Made by a program: the position numbers and the translations under genes. The notes below the pieces were generated by a model. It saw nothing but the letters and a program-made list of their open reading frames with translations, made no database searches and was not told where the DNA came from. Shown here one piece after another: positions 17,020 to 26,961 of a stretch of 64,000 nucleotides of DNA (its first letter is position 1; every line of letters starts with the position of its first letter). This DNA is from DATBGO01 sp963785765 (GTDB lineage: Bacteria > Actinomycetota > Actinomycetes > Streptosporangiales > Streptosporangiaceae), in the NCBI GenBank assembly GCA_963785765.1, contig CAWAWM010000002.1, forward strand, positions 1,116,001-1,180,000, in the 5' to 3' direction.

Positions 17020-17425
17020 TTGCTGATCTCCTCTTGGTTCTGAACGGCGCTTCTCTGGCTGCCCGGCGACGAACGCAACGTGCCGTCGGCCCGGGGCAGC
17101 GGGCCGGCGTGGTGCCGGTCGTCGCAACCGCTGGCGGCACATCCTGGGGGTCGGGAACGCCCGTGTTGCGCCGACCGGGAGAGGGGATCCGAGGCCGTGT
17201 CGCCCGTAGCGATCGTATGGCCGTGCCCGCTTGCGGTCGATGCGTACCCGGCGGCCGGCCGTGATCTGGGGTTCCGCGCCCGGGCTACCGCCCGCGGCTG
17301 GGTCCGCCGGTTCCGGGCCCGCACCGCGGAGCGGGGGGTGGCGTCTCGACCGGGCGACGACGACTGCCTGATCACCGGCCGAAACCCAGGGTGGCGTCGG
17401 GTGCGTCGTGTCGTAGCCTCGCCGA
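17020..17425. other. Non-coding stretch between divergent genes
   Basis: This is very GC-rich spacer. Overlapping frames on both strands are Arg-rich shadows without signatures. No promoter was identified with confidence. Confidence 0.5.
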
Positions 17426-17998
17426 GTGACCAACTCTGCGATCGTCGATGATCTCGCACGTGCATCCGCAGTTATGGGCGGTCTGATCGACCGCATAGCT
17501 GCCGACCAGTGGATGGCGCCGACCCCGTGCACGGAGTGGAATGTGCGAGATCTGGTCAATCATCTCGTCGGAGCGAACCTCGTGTTCGTGGCGCTGTTCG
17601 AGGGAAGCCCGATGCCCGAACGTGGGGCCGACCGCCTCAGCGCCGATCCGGCTGGGGCCTACCGTCGCTCCGCCGCGGCGTTGCAGGCCGCCGCCGCCCT
17701 GCCAGGGGTTCTGGAGCGAAGCCAGGCGACGCCGGTGGGCCACGCCACCGGCGCCGAGCGGCTGCGGTGGCGCATCGCGGATCTGCTCGTGCACGGGTGG
17801 GACCTTGTCCAGGCCACCGGCGTGGTGGCCGAAATGCCCCGCGATCTCGTCGAGCAGGCGCTCAGGTTCGTTCGAGCCCAGCTGCCCAGCCAACCGCGCG
17901 GCGGACGATTCGCCGATCCGCAGCCGATCCGGGACAGCGCACCTGCCATCGAGCGGCTGGTGGCATTCACCGGTCGGCCAGTTCCGTGGACGCCATGA
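17426..17998 (+). CDS. TIGR03086/DinB-like metal-binding protein (mycothiol-dependent isomerase fold)
   Basis: The 190-residue protein has the N-terminal DinB-type helix bundle. The signature TPCTEWNVRDLVNHLVGAN (about residues 32-50) contributes a metal-binding histidine. A second metal motif WRIADLLVHGWDLVQATG lies at about 113-130. The C-terminus resembles TIGR03086 members. Relatives include mycothiol-dependent maleylpyruvate isomerase, so a thiol-transfer role is plausible but unproven. It starts at GTG 17426. Confidence 0.85.
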   Translation: MTNSAIVDDLARASAVMGGLIDRIAADQWMAPTPCTEWNVRDLVNHLVGANLVFVALFEGSPMPERGADRLSADPAGAYRRSAAALQAAAALPGVLERSQATPVGHATGAERLRWRIADLLVHGWDLVQATGVVAEMPRDLVEQALRFVRAQLPSQPRGGRFADPQPIRDSAPAIERLVAFTGRPVPWTP

Positions 17999-18138
17999 AC
18001 GCGTACCTCAGATTGCTCCCACGAGAGCTGCGAGCCGATCCCAAGAGCAGCGCGTCCACGTGTCCGCGGCATGATCCCCTTGACCCGGTCACCACTCACG
18101 AGGAGCTGGCGGCAAATGAGGAAAACGGGCCGGACCAG

Positions 18139-18924
18139 TCAGCGGGCGCCGGCTCGCGCTGCGGTGACCGCCACGGTGGTGTAGTGCATCGTGAAGCTGC
18201 CTCCCAGCGCGTCGATGGCTGCGCTGATGCCCGCCAGTATCTGCTGCAGTTTCGCTGGCGGCAGCTGGCAGGCACCACCAAAGGTAGGCACCTGTTCCAG
18301 CCACTCGTCACGGGTGTAGGGCCGGTCCCAGTCGAATCGCCACTGCTCCGGATCGCCGAACGTGCCCGCCTCTCGTATCCCGTCAGCCGCCGTGGTGAAC
18401 CCCACCGAGTACACGTCGAGGATGGAACTCGCCCAGAAATTGGGGGCGTCAGGTATGGCCTGGCGGTAGACCGCGTCAAAGGCTTCCCCCACATCGGGCG
18501 GAGGCTGGAATACGTTCCAGAACGCGGCGAGCCGCCCGCCGTGGCGCAGTGCCTGCCCCGCCTTGGCCGCTCCCGCTACCGGGTCCACCCAGTGCCAGGC
18601 CTGTCCGGCGGTGACCGCGTCGAATTCGCGGCCGGCCGGGTCCCAGGCTTCGAACTTCGCTACCTCGACCTCGATTCCGCTCCGCCGGGTCAGTTCGGCC
18701 ATGCGCGCGTCGGGATCGACCCCGAGCACCCGGCACCCGGCTGCCTGGAACTGCCGGGCTGTGATGCCGGTGCCGCAGCCGACGTCGAGAACATCGCGGC
18801 CGGGGCTGGCGGCGAGGATACGCTCCACCAGGGCGCCGGGATAGCCAGGGCGGGCCCGGTCGTAGCGTTCGGCGTCTGAGCCGAACGATTCCGCTACCTG
18901 CCGGTGCTGATGCGGCTCGTGCAC
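18139..18924 (-). CDS. Class I SAM-dependent methyltransferase
   Basis: The 261-residue protein has the Rossmann methyltransferase core: motif I VLDVGCGTGITARQF (about residues 45-60), an acidic residue for SAM ribose in VLGVDPDARM, and a motif II/post region FDAVTAGQAWHWVDP. The histidine/tryptophan-rich HWVDP segment is typical of methyltransferase family 11 members acting on small molecules. The substrate is unknown. It is monocistronic; the convergent TIGR03086 gene ends 140 bases away. Confidence 0.88.
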   Translation of the reverse strand: MHEPHQHRQVAESFGSDAERYDRARPGYPGALVERILAASPGRDVLDVGCGTGITARQFQAAGCRVLGVDPDARMAELTRRSGIEVEVAKFEAWDPAGREFDAVTAGQAWHWVDPVAGAAKAGQALRHGGRLAAFWNVFQPPPDVGEAFDAVYRQAIPDAPNFWASSILDVYSVGFTTAADGIREAGTFGDPEQWRFDWDRPYTRDEWLEQVPTFGGACQLPPAKLQQILAGISAAIDALGGSFTMHYTTVAVTAARAGAR

Positions 18925-19073
18925 CGATTCTCCTCGTTACCAAAGTGATGGCGAAGCGTCTGGTCGCTAGGAGATCCGTCAAGGGCCGCGTCGTCAATGA
19001 CTGATCTGGGTTCAGTCGGCAGGCACCGATCCAAGTGCAACGGTCGGCGCCTGGCTGGACGAGGATCTGGCTG

Positions 19074-20213
19074 TTACTGGCTGGAGACGAACGCTCCGGC
19101 GGCCCTGGAACCGCCAGCCGGTGACTTGCGCGGATGAGCGGCGGCGATGGCGCCACCGAAGGCACCGCCTGCCGCTCCGGCCAGCGGGCCGACGATCATC
19201 ATGAACCCGATACCCACGAAGATGACCGTGATGAGCAGGCCGCCGACAGCTCCAGCAGTCACACCCGCGAGCAATCCCTGGCGGGCTCGCCGCGCTCGCA
19301 GTTCTTGCGGGTCCGCTATACCCGACGGCAGCCACCCAGCCGCAACGCCAGCCGTGGCGGCGGCGACCAGAAACGCGACGAGCGACAGAATGAGATAAGG
19401 AATCAGCCCGATACCGAGTGTGGCCGTCAGCGCTCCGCAAATGATCAGGCCCGTGGCCAGGCCAGTTATTGTGCCTAGGGCGAGAGTGGCGCTTGACACC
19501 GGTGACCGGTGCGACGTCGCGGCGAGGATTCCGGCCACGTACAGGATCGTGAGCACCTGCAGCGGCAGGACCGCCAATGCGACGGTAGCCGCCACTCCCG
19601 CGGTTCCCCACACCGCAGCGGCATCGACCTGTGGCTTCACAGCCCTGAGCACCGGAGGCACCGCCGCCGCGGCTCCCAGCAGTGCCAGCCCGGCGGTCTC
19701 TTGTGGCCAGCTGAAGGCGCCAGAGCCAAGGACGCCGCCGCTGCCAGCGGTCCTGTCCAGGTGCACGAGCTGCACGCCGAGGCCACAGACGGCCACGCAC
19801 CCTGCCACCCGCACGAGCCGCGACGTGATGCCACTGCCGACCGGCCCGAACAAGCCGTTCCGGCGGCTCACCCAGGGCAGCACCAGAAGTGCGGACGCCC
19901 CGACGAGGACCCGGACCCGGTCGGTCACGTTCTCCGGATCGACTCTCGGCACGGTCCGCCAGCTCAGCCATATCGCCCACGCCGCGGCGGCCGCCGCCAC
20001 GCCCAGCCCTAGCCAGTAAACGATCTTGCGTGCCATGTTGGCTTCCTTAGCAACTAGCCACAATCCGCTCGCCAGCCAGTGCAGCTGACGCCATCCGACC
20101 GGAAGCTGCCCGGCCTCGGCCCGTATCGCCTCGGCCCACTGCCGTCGCGCAGGCGGAAGCAGCCGGGCCGTCTTGCTCAGCAGCCCGGCCATTAGTCGGG
20201 TCATTCGCTCCAT
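19074..20213 (-). CDS. Integral membrane protein coupled to PadR regulator
   Basis: The about 379-residue protein has an amphipathic N-terminus (RMTRLMAGLLSKTARLLPPARRQWAEAIRAE) and about nine membrane helices. The first about 60 residues are the kind of prefix seen in actinobacterial membrane proteins encoded next to PadR regulators. Start ATG 20213 overlaps the PadR stop (TGATG), indicating translational coupling; GTG 20222 is an alternative. Function unknown; these pairs are suspected to respond to envelope or drug stress. Confidence 0.75.
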   Translation of the reverse strand: MERMTRLMAGLLSKTARLLPPARRQWAEAIRAEAGQLPVGWRQLHWLASGLWLVAKEANMARKIVYWLGLGVAAAAAAWAIWLSWRTVPRVDPENVTDRVRVLVGASALLVLPWVSRRNGLFGPVGSGITSRLVRVAGCVAVCGLGVQLVHLDRTAGSGGVLGSGAFSWPQETAGLALLGAAAAVPPVLRAVKPQVDAAAVWGTAGVAATVALAVLPLQVLTILYVAGILAATSHRSPVSSATLALGTITGLATGLIICGALTATLGIGLIPYLILSLVAFLVAAATAGVAAGWLPSGIADPQELRARRARQGLLAGVTAGAVGGLLITVIFVGIGFMMIVGPLAGAAGGAFGGAIAAAHPRKSPAGGSRAAGAFVSSQ

Positions 20214-20554
20214 CACGAGCACTCAGTAGCCAGCCGCCGGGGCGCTGCAGCCCCCCGCAGCCTGGTGGCGCCGGCCGAAGGCGGCGCGGCGGCCAGCGCT
20301 GCTGCCGCGGCCGCACGTCCGTGGCTCGTGAGCCGGTACAGGTGACGTCTCGGCCGCCCCGCGGGCTGATCGGCTTCCCAGCAAGCCTCGACCATCTCCC
20401 GGTCGGCGAGCCGGATCAGGATCGGGTACAAGGTCCCGGACTTCAGCCCGGTCTCGCGAGCCAGGTCATAGCCGTGCCGCCATTCCGACGGCTGGGCGGC
20501 AAGAGCGGCCAGAACCGCTCGGGTCTGAGCGGACAACGCCGCGCGAGGTGGCAT
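20213..20554 (-). CDS. PadR-family transcriptional regulator
   Basis: The 113-residue protein consists almost only of the winged helix: TRAVLAALAAQPSEWRHGYDLARETGLKSG, TLYPILIRLADREMVEACWE, then the wing RRHLYRLTSHGRAA. The short C-terminus corresponds to the PadR-s2 class that dimerises by one helix. ATG 20554 is chosen because the palindrome ACTCTATCTAGGTAGAGT begins 8 bases upstream at 20562-20579. It probably represses its own two-gene operon with the membrane protein. Confidence 0.9.
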   Translation of the reverse strand: MPPRAALSAQTRAVLAALAAQPSEWRHGYDLARETGLKSGTLYPILIRLADREMVEACWEADQPAGRPRRHLYRLTSHGRAAAAAALAAAPPSAGATRLRGAAAPRRLATECS

Positions 20555-20561
20555 GGACGTA

Positions 20562-20579
20562 ACTCTATCTAGGTAGAGT
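20562..20579. promoter_or_regulatory. PadR operator ACTCTATCTAGGTAGAGT
   Basis: An 18-base near-perfect palindrome (one mismatched pair in the centre) lies directly upstream of the PadR start, overlapping where the promoter or ribosome site should be. TATCTA/TAGATA-like arms fit short PadR regulators. Confidence 0.75.
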
Positions 20580-20628
20580 CCGCTGCGCACTGATTTCCGG
20601 ACCAAATCCAGTGGGCGGCGTTAAGTGT

Positions 20629-23600
20629 TCAGGTCATCTGCTTCAGGCCGTGCTCGATCGCCTCGATGATGCGTGGCCGCAGGTCGGCCGCGCTGATGAT
20701 CGCGTCCACCGAGCCGACCTCGACGGCGCGCTGGATGCTGTGCACGCGGTCGAACTCCGCCGCCGCCTCGCCCAGCTTCTCCGCCCGCACGGACGACTGC
20801 ACCTCCGCCAGCTCAGCCGTCAGCGCCGCCCGCTCGGCGCCGCTCACCTCGGCCAGCCGGGCCTGCAGCGACGCCACCCGCGGGTCGCTAGCCGTGCGGG
20901 TGTTGACCTCGCCAGAGAACACGACCGCCGCGGCCGGGGCGCCGCCGAGTACGGAGGCGAACGAGCCCTCCAGGGCGAGCACCGTCATGTTCGGGTTCAG
21001 CGCCTTCGAGAACACTACGAACGCGCCGCCGTGATAGCGGGAGATCACGGTGAACACGATCGGGCCGTCGAAGTTGACGATGGCCCGGCCGATCTCCGCG
21101 CCGTACTCCAGTTGCAGCTTGCGCATCGACTCCGGGGAGCCGTCGAAGCCCGACAGGTTGGCCAGCACCACCAGCGGGCGGTTGCCGCTCGCCGAGTTGA
21201 TCGCGCGCGCCGCCTTCTTTGACGAGCGCGGGAACAGCGTGCCTGCCGTGTAGGTGTCGGGGCCGTCGGTGGGCGGGAAGCCGCGGCGCGGCACTGAGCG
21301 CGACTCGATGCCGAGCAGGCACACCGGACGGCCGCCGATGTGCACGTCCTGCACCGCCGCCGTCTCCGCGTCCGCCATGCCAGCCCAGCGCTCCAGGACC
21401 GGGTGGTCCTGGTCGGATAGCGCGCGCATCACCGTGCGGATGTCGAACGGTTTCTTCCGGTCCGGGTTGTGCTCGGCCGAGAAGATCTGGCCCACCGTGG
21501 TGAAGTCGCTGCCGGCGATCGCGTGCGGGTAGTCCGAAACGTCGCGGTCGGCCGGGTCGGTGGTGGCGGCCTGCCGCGGCGCGGGCTCGCCCGGCACCAC
21601 GTAGGTGTGCTCGTAGTGCGTCATCAGGATGTCGCGGGCCCCGGCCAGGTTCGGCGCCCAGTACTGGGCCTGCCCGTTCGGGCCCATCACCCGGTCGTAA
21701 CCGCCGATGCCGAAGTTGTCCTCGGCCGACACGCCACCTGAAAAATCGAGGGACTGCTTGCCGGTGAGCACCATGGCCGAGTCCGGTGTCATCACCAGGA
21801 TGCCTGTGGTGTGCATGAGCATCGTGGCCTCGGCGTTCCAGTACGGCTGTGCGCCCACGTTGATACCGGCGACGACGATGTTGATCTCGCCGCCTGCCTG
21901 GGTGAACTCGACGATCCGCTTGAGCGCGGCCGCCACCCAGTCCATGTTCTCGGTGCCGGACTTCATCGAGATCCGCGCGCCCGCCGAGAGCGCGAACCAC
22001 TCGAGCGGCACGCCCATGCGCTCGGCCAGGTCGAGCGCGGCGATCACGCGGGCGCACTCAGGCTGCGACAGCGCGCCCAGCGCCTTCGTCGGGTCGCCCA
22101 GTAGCACCACGCGCTCGACGCCCTCGGGTACCAGCTTGGTCGGCGTGCTCACGATACCGGTGACGATCGCGGCCTCGTTCCCGCCCGGCGGCCGGTCCAC
22201 CGGCACCAGCAGGCCGGCGTCGTCGAGGTCGTGCTCGACGAAGCTGCCCTGGCCGGCCAGCATCCCGGTGAGCTCGTACGGGTACACGGTGTCGCGGCGC
22301 GCCGCGCGCAGCACCTTCTGCCGGTAGTCGTCCCGCGGCAGCACCGGCTCGGCCGACGGCTGGCCCACCGAGATCCGGACGCCGGAGCCGACGTCGTTGC
22401 GGAACGTCACGGCCAGGTCCGACAGCTCGCCCGTCTCCGGGTTGCGCCGCCGCGTCAGGAAGAGGATCTCCTCCAGGCCAGCGCCCGCCGTGGTCGGCAG
22501 CACGCGCTGGGCGAGCAGGTTCAGCTCGTCCATGGTCAGCTCGTTCGGCGGCCAGACGTAGATGACGACCCGGTTGGTGTCGAAGCGCTCCTTCGCCGGG
22601 CGCTGCGCCTGGACGATGCGGATCGCGTCGAGGCACGCGGCGAGCGTGTCCTCGGCCGCGGGCAGCGAGACGAGCCGTCCGTCGGCCTCGCGCAGCGGGG
22701 TAAGGTCGCGTACCTGCGCCATCGCGACCAGCCGCTCGTCGGCCGGGTTGGCCTGCGCGACGCACTTGAACAGGTACACCTCCTCGTCGGCCGACGGCAG
22801 CCGGGTGAGGTCGAACTCCTGCAGCCGCTCCAGCTGCATACGCTCGGCGACCCGCGGGTGCAGGCCGCGGATCAGCCGGTCCTCGGCGAACCCCGTCGCA
22901 CCGCGGCGGAAGGTGAAGTGGTGCTGCATCACCGCGCTGCGGAAGGTGAAGTGGGGGTGCATCACCGCGCCGCCGCCCGCCATGACGGTAGTGGTGATCC
23001 GGTCGACGCGCTCGGGCAGCGGCTGCGCCATGATCACCTCACCGAGCCGGGCGGCGATCGCGTCCACCTCGGGCTGGTCGGCCCACCGCAGGTAGATGTC
23101 GGCGACCAGGTGCGCGCCGGCCGGGGCATCCGTGGCCAGGTCGCCGACGGCGCGCACGGCGTCGGCCAGCTGCGCGAAGTCGACGGCGGTGGTGACCACC
23201 CGGGCCGGCTCCACGTGCTCGGCGGTCACGAGCGTGCAGCCCGCCACGTCGCGCGAGCGGACGTCCGACAGGCTCTTGTTGCCGTAGTAGCGGCGGGTCA
23301 GCACCTCCAGCAGCGGCGCCGGGTCGGTGCCCGGACGGCCGATGCGCTGGCCGAGCAGCCGCACCAGCGGCTCGGAGCCTGCGACCATCGCGGCGATCCG
23401 CTCGGCGCGGTCCGGGGAGTCCGGGTTCCGGTCGAGGTGACGCAGGCTCTGGCGCACCCCGGCATAGACCTCCGCGCGGGCCCGGCGCAGCAGCGGCTGC
23501 GCGAACCAGCGGAACACCACACCGCGGGCGAGGTCGCTCACCGCCGGGTAACGCACCTGCGTGGCGGCCACGAGGTGCTCCAGCGCCAGGCCGGCCTCCT

Positions 23601-26151
23601 CGCGCAGCGACTCGGCAGGCGGCGCCTCGGTGAGCCACTGGCGCAGCAGCGCCGAGACGATCGCGACATCGGTCGAGGCGCGCTGCTGGGCCAGGAAGAT
23701 GCGGAAGACCGCCTCCTCCAGCTCCGGGGTGCGCTCCAGATCCGCGACGCCGTAGTGGGCCAGCACGCGCCGCAGCCTGCCCTGGAACGTCTCCGGCAGC
23801 CCGGCGCGCTCCACGTCGAGGCTCTGCAGGTAGGTGTGAAAGTACTCACGCGCGCTGTGCACCGGGCGCTCGGCGCTGATGTCCTCGCCGGCCGGCTTGT
23901 TGCGGGTCAGCTCGGACAGGTCCGCGAACACCCCGAGCAGCTCGACCTCGGCGGTCAGCGGCAGGCCGGACTCGCCTAGCTCGGCGCGCGCGGCCAGGTA
24001 GCCGACGAGCGTGCGGCGCTGGTCGTGCGGGTCGACGTCGAAGCCGAGCAGCAGGCTGTGCAGGTCCTGCATGCCGCGCTCGGCGCGGTCGGCGGCCGCC
24101 GCGGCGGCGGGCTCGGCGGGCAGCTCGATCTCGGCGGTCCTGCCGCTGTCGGCGGCCGCCTCCTCCTCCTCGCCGTCGGCCAGCGGCTCCAGGCGCAGCA
24201 GCGCCGCGCCCGTCTCCACCTGGCTGCCGACCGAGACCGGCAGCTCCCGCACCCGGGCGCGGAACGGCGAGCGCAGTACCGTCTCCATCTTCATGCTCTC
24301 CAGCACGAGGATCGGCGCGTTCGCTTCGACCTCGTCCCCGGCGGAGACCGGTGTTGCGACCACCAGCGCGGGAGCGGGGGAGCGGACGACACCACCCTCG
24401 TCGCGGCTGACGCGGTGCGCGACGCCGTTGACCTCGACCAGGTGGATCGGGCCGTGGGTGCTGGTGACCAGGCGGTAGCGCTGGCCGTTCACGGTGATCT
24501 GGCTGCTGTGGGAGTCGAAGCGCTCGATCTCGACGTCGGCCGGGTGCACGCTGCCGCCGGCGCTGATGCCGACGCGGAAGCGCTTGTGCCCGATGCGGGC
24601 CACGCTCACCCGGTAGCCGACCCCGCGGAGCTTGAGGTCCAGCGGCCGGCCGCTCCCGTGCTGCACCTGCGGGCGGCCGCCGTGCGCGGTGGCGAGCAGC
24701 CGCTGCCGGGCGACTTCCTCCTCGTCCTCGTACGCCTCGATGGCCGCCGCGGCGAGCGCGATGGCGGAGTGCCTGCTGGTCGCGAGCCTGCCCTCGCTGC
24801 GGACACGGTCGATCCAGCCGGTGTCCGCGCTGGCATCGATCACCTCGGGCTGGTCGAGCAGGTCGAGCACGAAGCTCTTGTTGGTGGCGCCGCCCTCGAT
24901 GATCACGGTGGTCTCGCTCATCGCGCGGCGCAGCCGGGCGAGCGCCTGCGCGCGGTCGCTGCCGTAGGCGATGATCTTCGCGATCATCGAGTCGAAGTCG
25001 GCGGGGATGGTGTCGCCCTCGCTCACGCCGGTGTCGACGCGGATGCCCGGGCCCGCGGGCAGCAGCAGGCGCGCGATGTGGCCGGGGGACGGGGCGAAGT
25101 CGCGGTCCGGGTCCTCGGCGTTGAGCCGGGCCTCGATGGCGTGCCCGGACTCCGCCGGCGGCGGGCCTTCCAGGCTGCCGCCCGCGGCGACGTGGAGCTG
25201 CAGCCGCACCAGGTCGGTGCCGGTGGTGATCTCGGTGATCGGGTGCTCGACCTGGAGCCTGGTGTTCACCTCGAGGAAGGCGAACTGCTGCTCCCCCGGG
25301 TGGTAGAGGAACTCGACGGTGCAGGCGCCGCGGTAGCCCACGGCCACCGCGAGCCGCCCGGCTGACGCCTTCAGCTCGGCGGTCTGCCCGGGCGAGAGCA
25401 CCGGCGAGGCGGACTCCTCGATGATCTTCTGGTTGCGCCGCTGCACCGAGCAGTCGCGGACGCCGAGTGCCCACGCCGTGCCCTCGCCGTCGGCGATCAC
25501 CTGGACCTCGACGTGCCGCGCGCCCGTGACCAGGCGCTCCAGGAAGACGACGCCGCTGCCGAACGCGCGCAGCGCCTCCTGGCTGGTGCGCTCGTAGGCG
25601 TCGGTGAGGTCGCCGGCCGAGGCGACCATGCGGATGCCGCGCCCGCCGCCGCCCGCGGCGGCCTTGAGCATCAGGGGATAGCCGATCTCGTCACCGGCCC
25701 GCAGCGCGGCGTCGAGGCTCGCGACCTCACCACGGCTCCACGGCGCGACCGGGACCCCGACCTCTTCGGCGATCAGCTTCGCGCCGATCTTGTCACCGAG
25801 CTTGCGCATCGCCTCCGCGCTCGGCCCGACGAACGTGACGCCGACCTTCTCGCACAGCTCGGCGAACGCCGGGTCCTCGGCCACGAAGCCCCAGCCGACC
25901 CACGCGGCGTCGGCCTCGGTCTCGACCAGTGCCTGCTCCAGCACGGCGAGGTCGAGGTAGGGGCGGGCCGAGGCCGGACCCAGCGGGTAGGCCAGGTCGG
26001 CCTCCCGGACGAACGTCGCGGACCGGTCCGCATCGGTGTAGAGGGCGACCGTCTCGATCCGCGTCCGTGTCTCCGCGGAAAGATCCCGGACGGCGTGGAT
26101 CAGCCGCATCGCGGCCTCCCCGCGGTTGACGATCGCGACACGACTGAACAC
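20629..26151 (-). CDS. Single-chain acyl-CoA carboxylase (BC-BCCP-central-CT fusion)
   Basis: The 1,840-residue protein carries out both half reactions of biotin-dependent acyl-CoA carboxylation (acetyl- or propionyl-CoA type). Biotin carboxylase spans about residues 1-450: IVNRGEAAMRLI, ATP-grasp AAAGGGGRGIRM, and EVNTRLQVEHPITE. A biotinyl domain lies at about 590-657 with biotin lysine 621 in LESMKMETV. A long helical central region (about 690-1280) reminiscent of the eukaryotic ACC central domain follows. The C-terminal carboxyltransferase includes GSFVEHDLDDAGLLV, IVVAGINVGAQPYWNAEATM, SGGVSAEDNFGIGG and VFSGEVNTRT. GTG 26151 is chosen for its GGGAGG site eight bases upstream; the frame extends to 26313 without one. 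The gene is intact, unlike many neighbours. Confidence 0.92.
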   Translation of the reverse strand: MFSRVAIVNRGEAAMRLIHAVRDLSAETRTRIETVALYTDADRSATFVREADLAYPLGPASARPYLDLAVLEQALVETEADAAWVGWGFVAEDPAFAELCEKVGVTFVGPSAEAMRKLGDKIGAKLIAEEVGVPVAPWSRGEVASLDAALRAGDEIGYPLMLKAAAGGGGRGIRMVASAGDLTDAYERTSQEALRAFGSGVVFLERLVTGARHVEVQVIADGEGTAWALGVRDCSVQRRNQKIIEESASPVLSPGQTAELKASAGRLAVAVGYRGACTVEFLYHPGEQQFAFLEVNTRLQVEHPITEITTGTDLVRLQLHVAAGGSLEGPPPAESGHAIEARLNAEDPDRDFAPSPGHIARLLLPAGPGIRVDTGVSEGDTIPADFDSMIAKIIAYGSDRAQALARLRRAMSETTVIIEGGATNKSFVLDLLDQPEVIDASADTGWIDRVRSEGRLATSRHSAIALAAAAIEAYEDEEEVARQRLLATAHGGRPQVQHGSGRPLDLKLRGVGYRVSVARIGHKRFRVGISAGGSVHPADVEIERFDSHSSQITVNGQRYRLVTSTHGPIHLVEVNGVAHRVSRDEGGVVRSPAPALVVATPVSAGDEVEANAPILVLESMKMETVLRSPFRARVRELPVSVGSQVETGAALLRLEPLADGEEEEAAADSGRTAEIELPAEPAAAAAADRAERGMQDLHSLLLGFDVDPHDQRRTLVGYLAARAELGESGLPLTAEVELLGVFADLSELTRNKPAGEDISAERPVHSAREYFHTYLQSLDVERAGLPETFQGRLRRVLAHYGVADLERTPELEEAVFRIFLAQQRASTDVAIVSALLRQWLTEAPPAESLREEAGLALEHLVAATQVRYPAVSDLARGVVFRWFAQPLLRRARAEVYAGVRQSLRHLDRNPDSPDRAERIAAMVAGSEPLVRLLGQRIGRPGTDPAPLLEVLTRRYYGNKSLSDVRSRDVAGCTLVTAEHVEPARVVTTAVDFAQLADAVRAVGDLATDAPAGAHLVADIYLRWADQPEVDAIAARLGEVIMAQPLPERVDRITTTVMAGGGAVMHPHFTFRSAVMQHHFTFRRGATGFAEDRLIRGLHPRVAERMQLERLQEFDLTRLPSADEEVYLFKCVAQANPADERLVAMAQVRDLTPLREADGRLVSLPAAEDTLAACLDAIRIVQAQRPAKERFDTNRVVIYVWPPNELTMDELNLLAQRVLPTTAGAGLEEILFLTRRRNPETGELSDLAVTFRNDVGSGVRISVGQPSAEPVLPRDDYRQKVLRAARRDTVYPYELTGMLAGQGSFVEHDLDDAGLLVPVDRPPGGNEAAIVTGIVSTPTKLVPEGVERVVLLGDPTKALGALSQPECARVIAALDLAERMGVPLEWFALSAGARISMKSGTENMDWVAAALKRIVEFTQAGGEINIVVAGINVGAQPYWNAEATMLMHTTGILVMTPDSAMVLTGKQSLDFSGGVSAEDNFGIGGYDRVMGPNGQAQYWAPNLAGARDILMTHYEHTYVVPGEPAPRQAATTDPADRDVSDYPHAIAGSDFTTVGQIFSAEHNPDRKKPFDIRTVMRALSDQDHPVLERWAGMADAETAAVQDVHIGGRPVCLLGIESRSVPRRGFPPTDGPDTYTAGTLFPRSSKKAARAINSASGNRPLVVLANLSGFDGSPESMRKLQLEYGAEIGRAIVNFDGPIVFTVISRYHGGAFVVFSKALNPNMTVLALEGSFASVLGGAPAAAVVFSGEVNTRTASDPRVASLQARLAEVSGAERAALTAELAEVQSSVRAEKLGEAAAEFDRVHSIQRAVEVGSVDAIISAADLRPRIIEAIEHGLKQMT

Positions 26152-26448
26152 CGGCTGAGCCTCCCATGTACTCACGCGCAGCAGGCGACGTCCGAGCCCG
26201 GAGCGTCGCCTGAACCTGCTTGCACCCTGCCTACACCCTGCCCCCCCACCGGCATTTACACCAATGTCGTACATGGCACACGCCGGAGCCGCTGTGTTGT
26301 GGGAACCGGACAAAGAGCGCTAAGCGAGACTACCGGCTGCGGACCTGGGTGCTCATCGTCTCCGGTCCTCAGCCATAGTCCGCCGTCATCAGGCTGGGTG
26401 GCCTGGTCGCGCCGGAGAGTGGGACGGCTTTACCGGCAGTGCCTAATG

Positions 26449-26961
26449 TCAGAGCCGCAACCAGGCTGTGGCTGCGGCTGTCAGGCAGATCGCGAGGACG
26501 ACGGCATGCAGTGTTGTTGCCAGCCACATTGCCGATCTCCAGCGGCTGCGAGCGGCAGGGGAACGGTCCAGGATGCGTAGCGAGTCGATGCCGAGATCTT
26601 CGGCTAGGCGCCGCTGGATCTCACGGATCGGCTCGGCGGCGATCCAGCCGATCTGGCGTTGCCTGCGAGCGGTCACGTTGGCGGTAATGGCGACCGCGGC
26701 AGCCAGCAGCGCGATGGTACCGGCGACGTCGTAGAGCTTGTCGTTGAGCGCGGAGACGTAGGCGGCTGACAGGAGAGCGAACGCCACTATCGCGAAGTTC
26801 AGCATCTGCATGCCGTGGCTTACTCGCAGCTCGAACCATCGCCAGGCATGGTCGAGCGCAGTGGCCAGTTTGGCGTTATCGTTCTCCCCCGCCGCAATGG
26901 GCGGGGTAGCGGCGAGAGGTGCCACACGAGCTGCATTATCTCGATGGTTGGCAGTAGCCAT
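26449..26961 (-). CDS. Four-helix membrane protein, SLATT-like topology
   Basis: The 170-residue protein has a polar N-terminus, then paired membrane helices at about 50-70 and 78-95, a soluble stretch ARRQRQIGWIAAEPIREIQRRLAEDLGID, and a C-terminal helix at about 145-168. This layout resembles SLATT-type or DUF-type small membrane proteins, but no motif confirms it. ATG 26961 is the likely start. It is monocistronic. Confidence 0.6.
   Translation of the reverse strand: MATANHRDNAARVAPLAATPPIAAGENDNAKLATALDHAWRWFELRVSHGMQMLNFAIVAFALLSAAYVSALNDKLYDVAGTIALLAAAVAITANVTARRQRQIGWIAAEPIREIQRRLAEDLGIDSLRILDRSPAARSRWRSAMWLATTLHAVVLAICLTAAATAWLRL

Noticed and set aside
22231..25365. Long plus-strand frames (up to 582 residues) opposite the carboxylase gene
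   Set aside because: They are Arg/His/Gly/Leu-rich complements of the real gene with no motif or ribosome site; this is a GC-bias effect.
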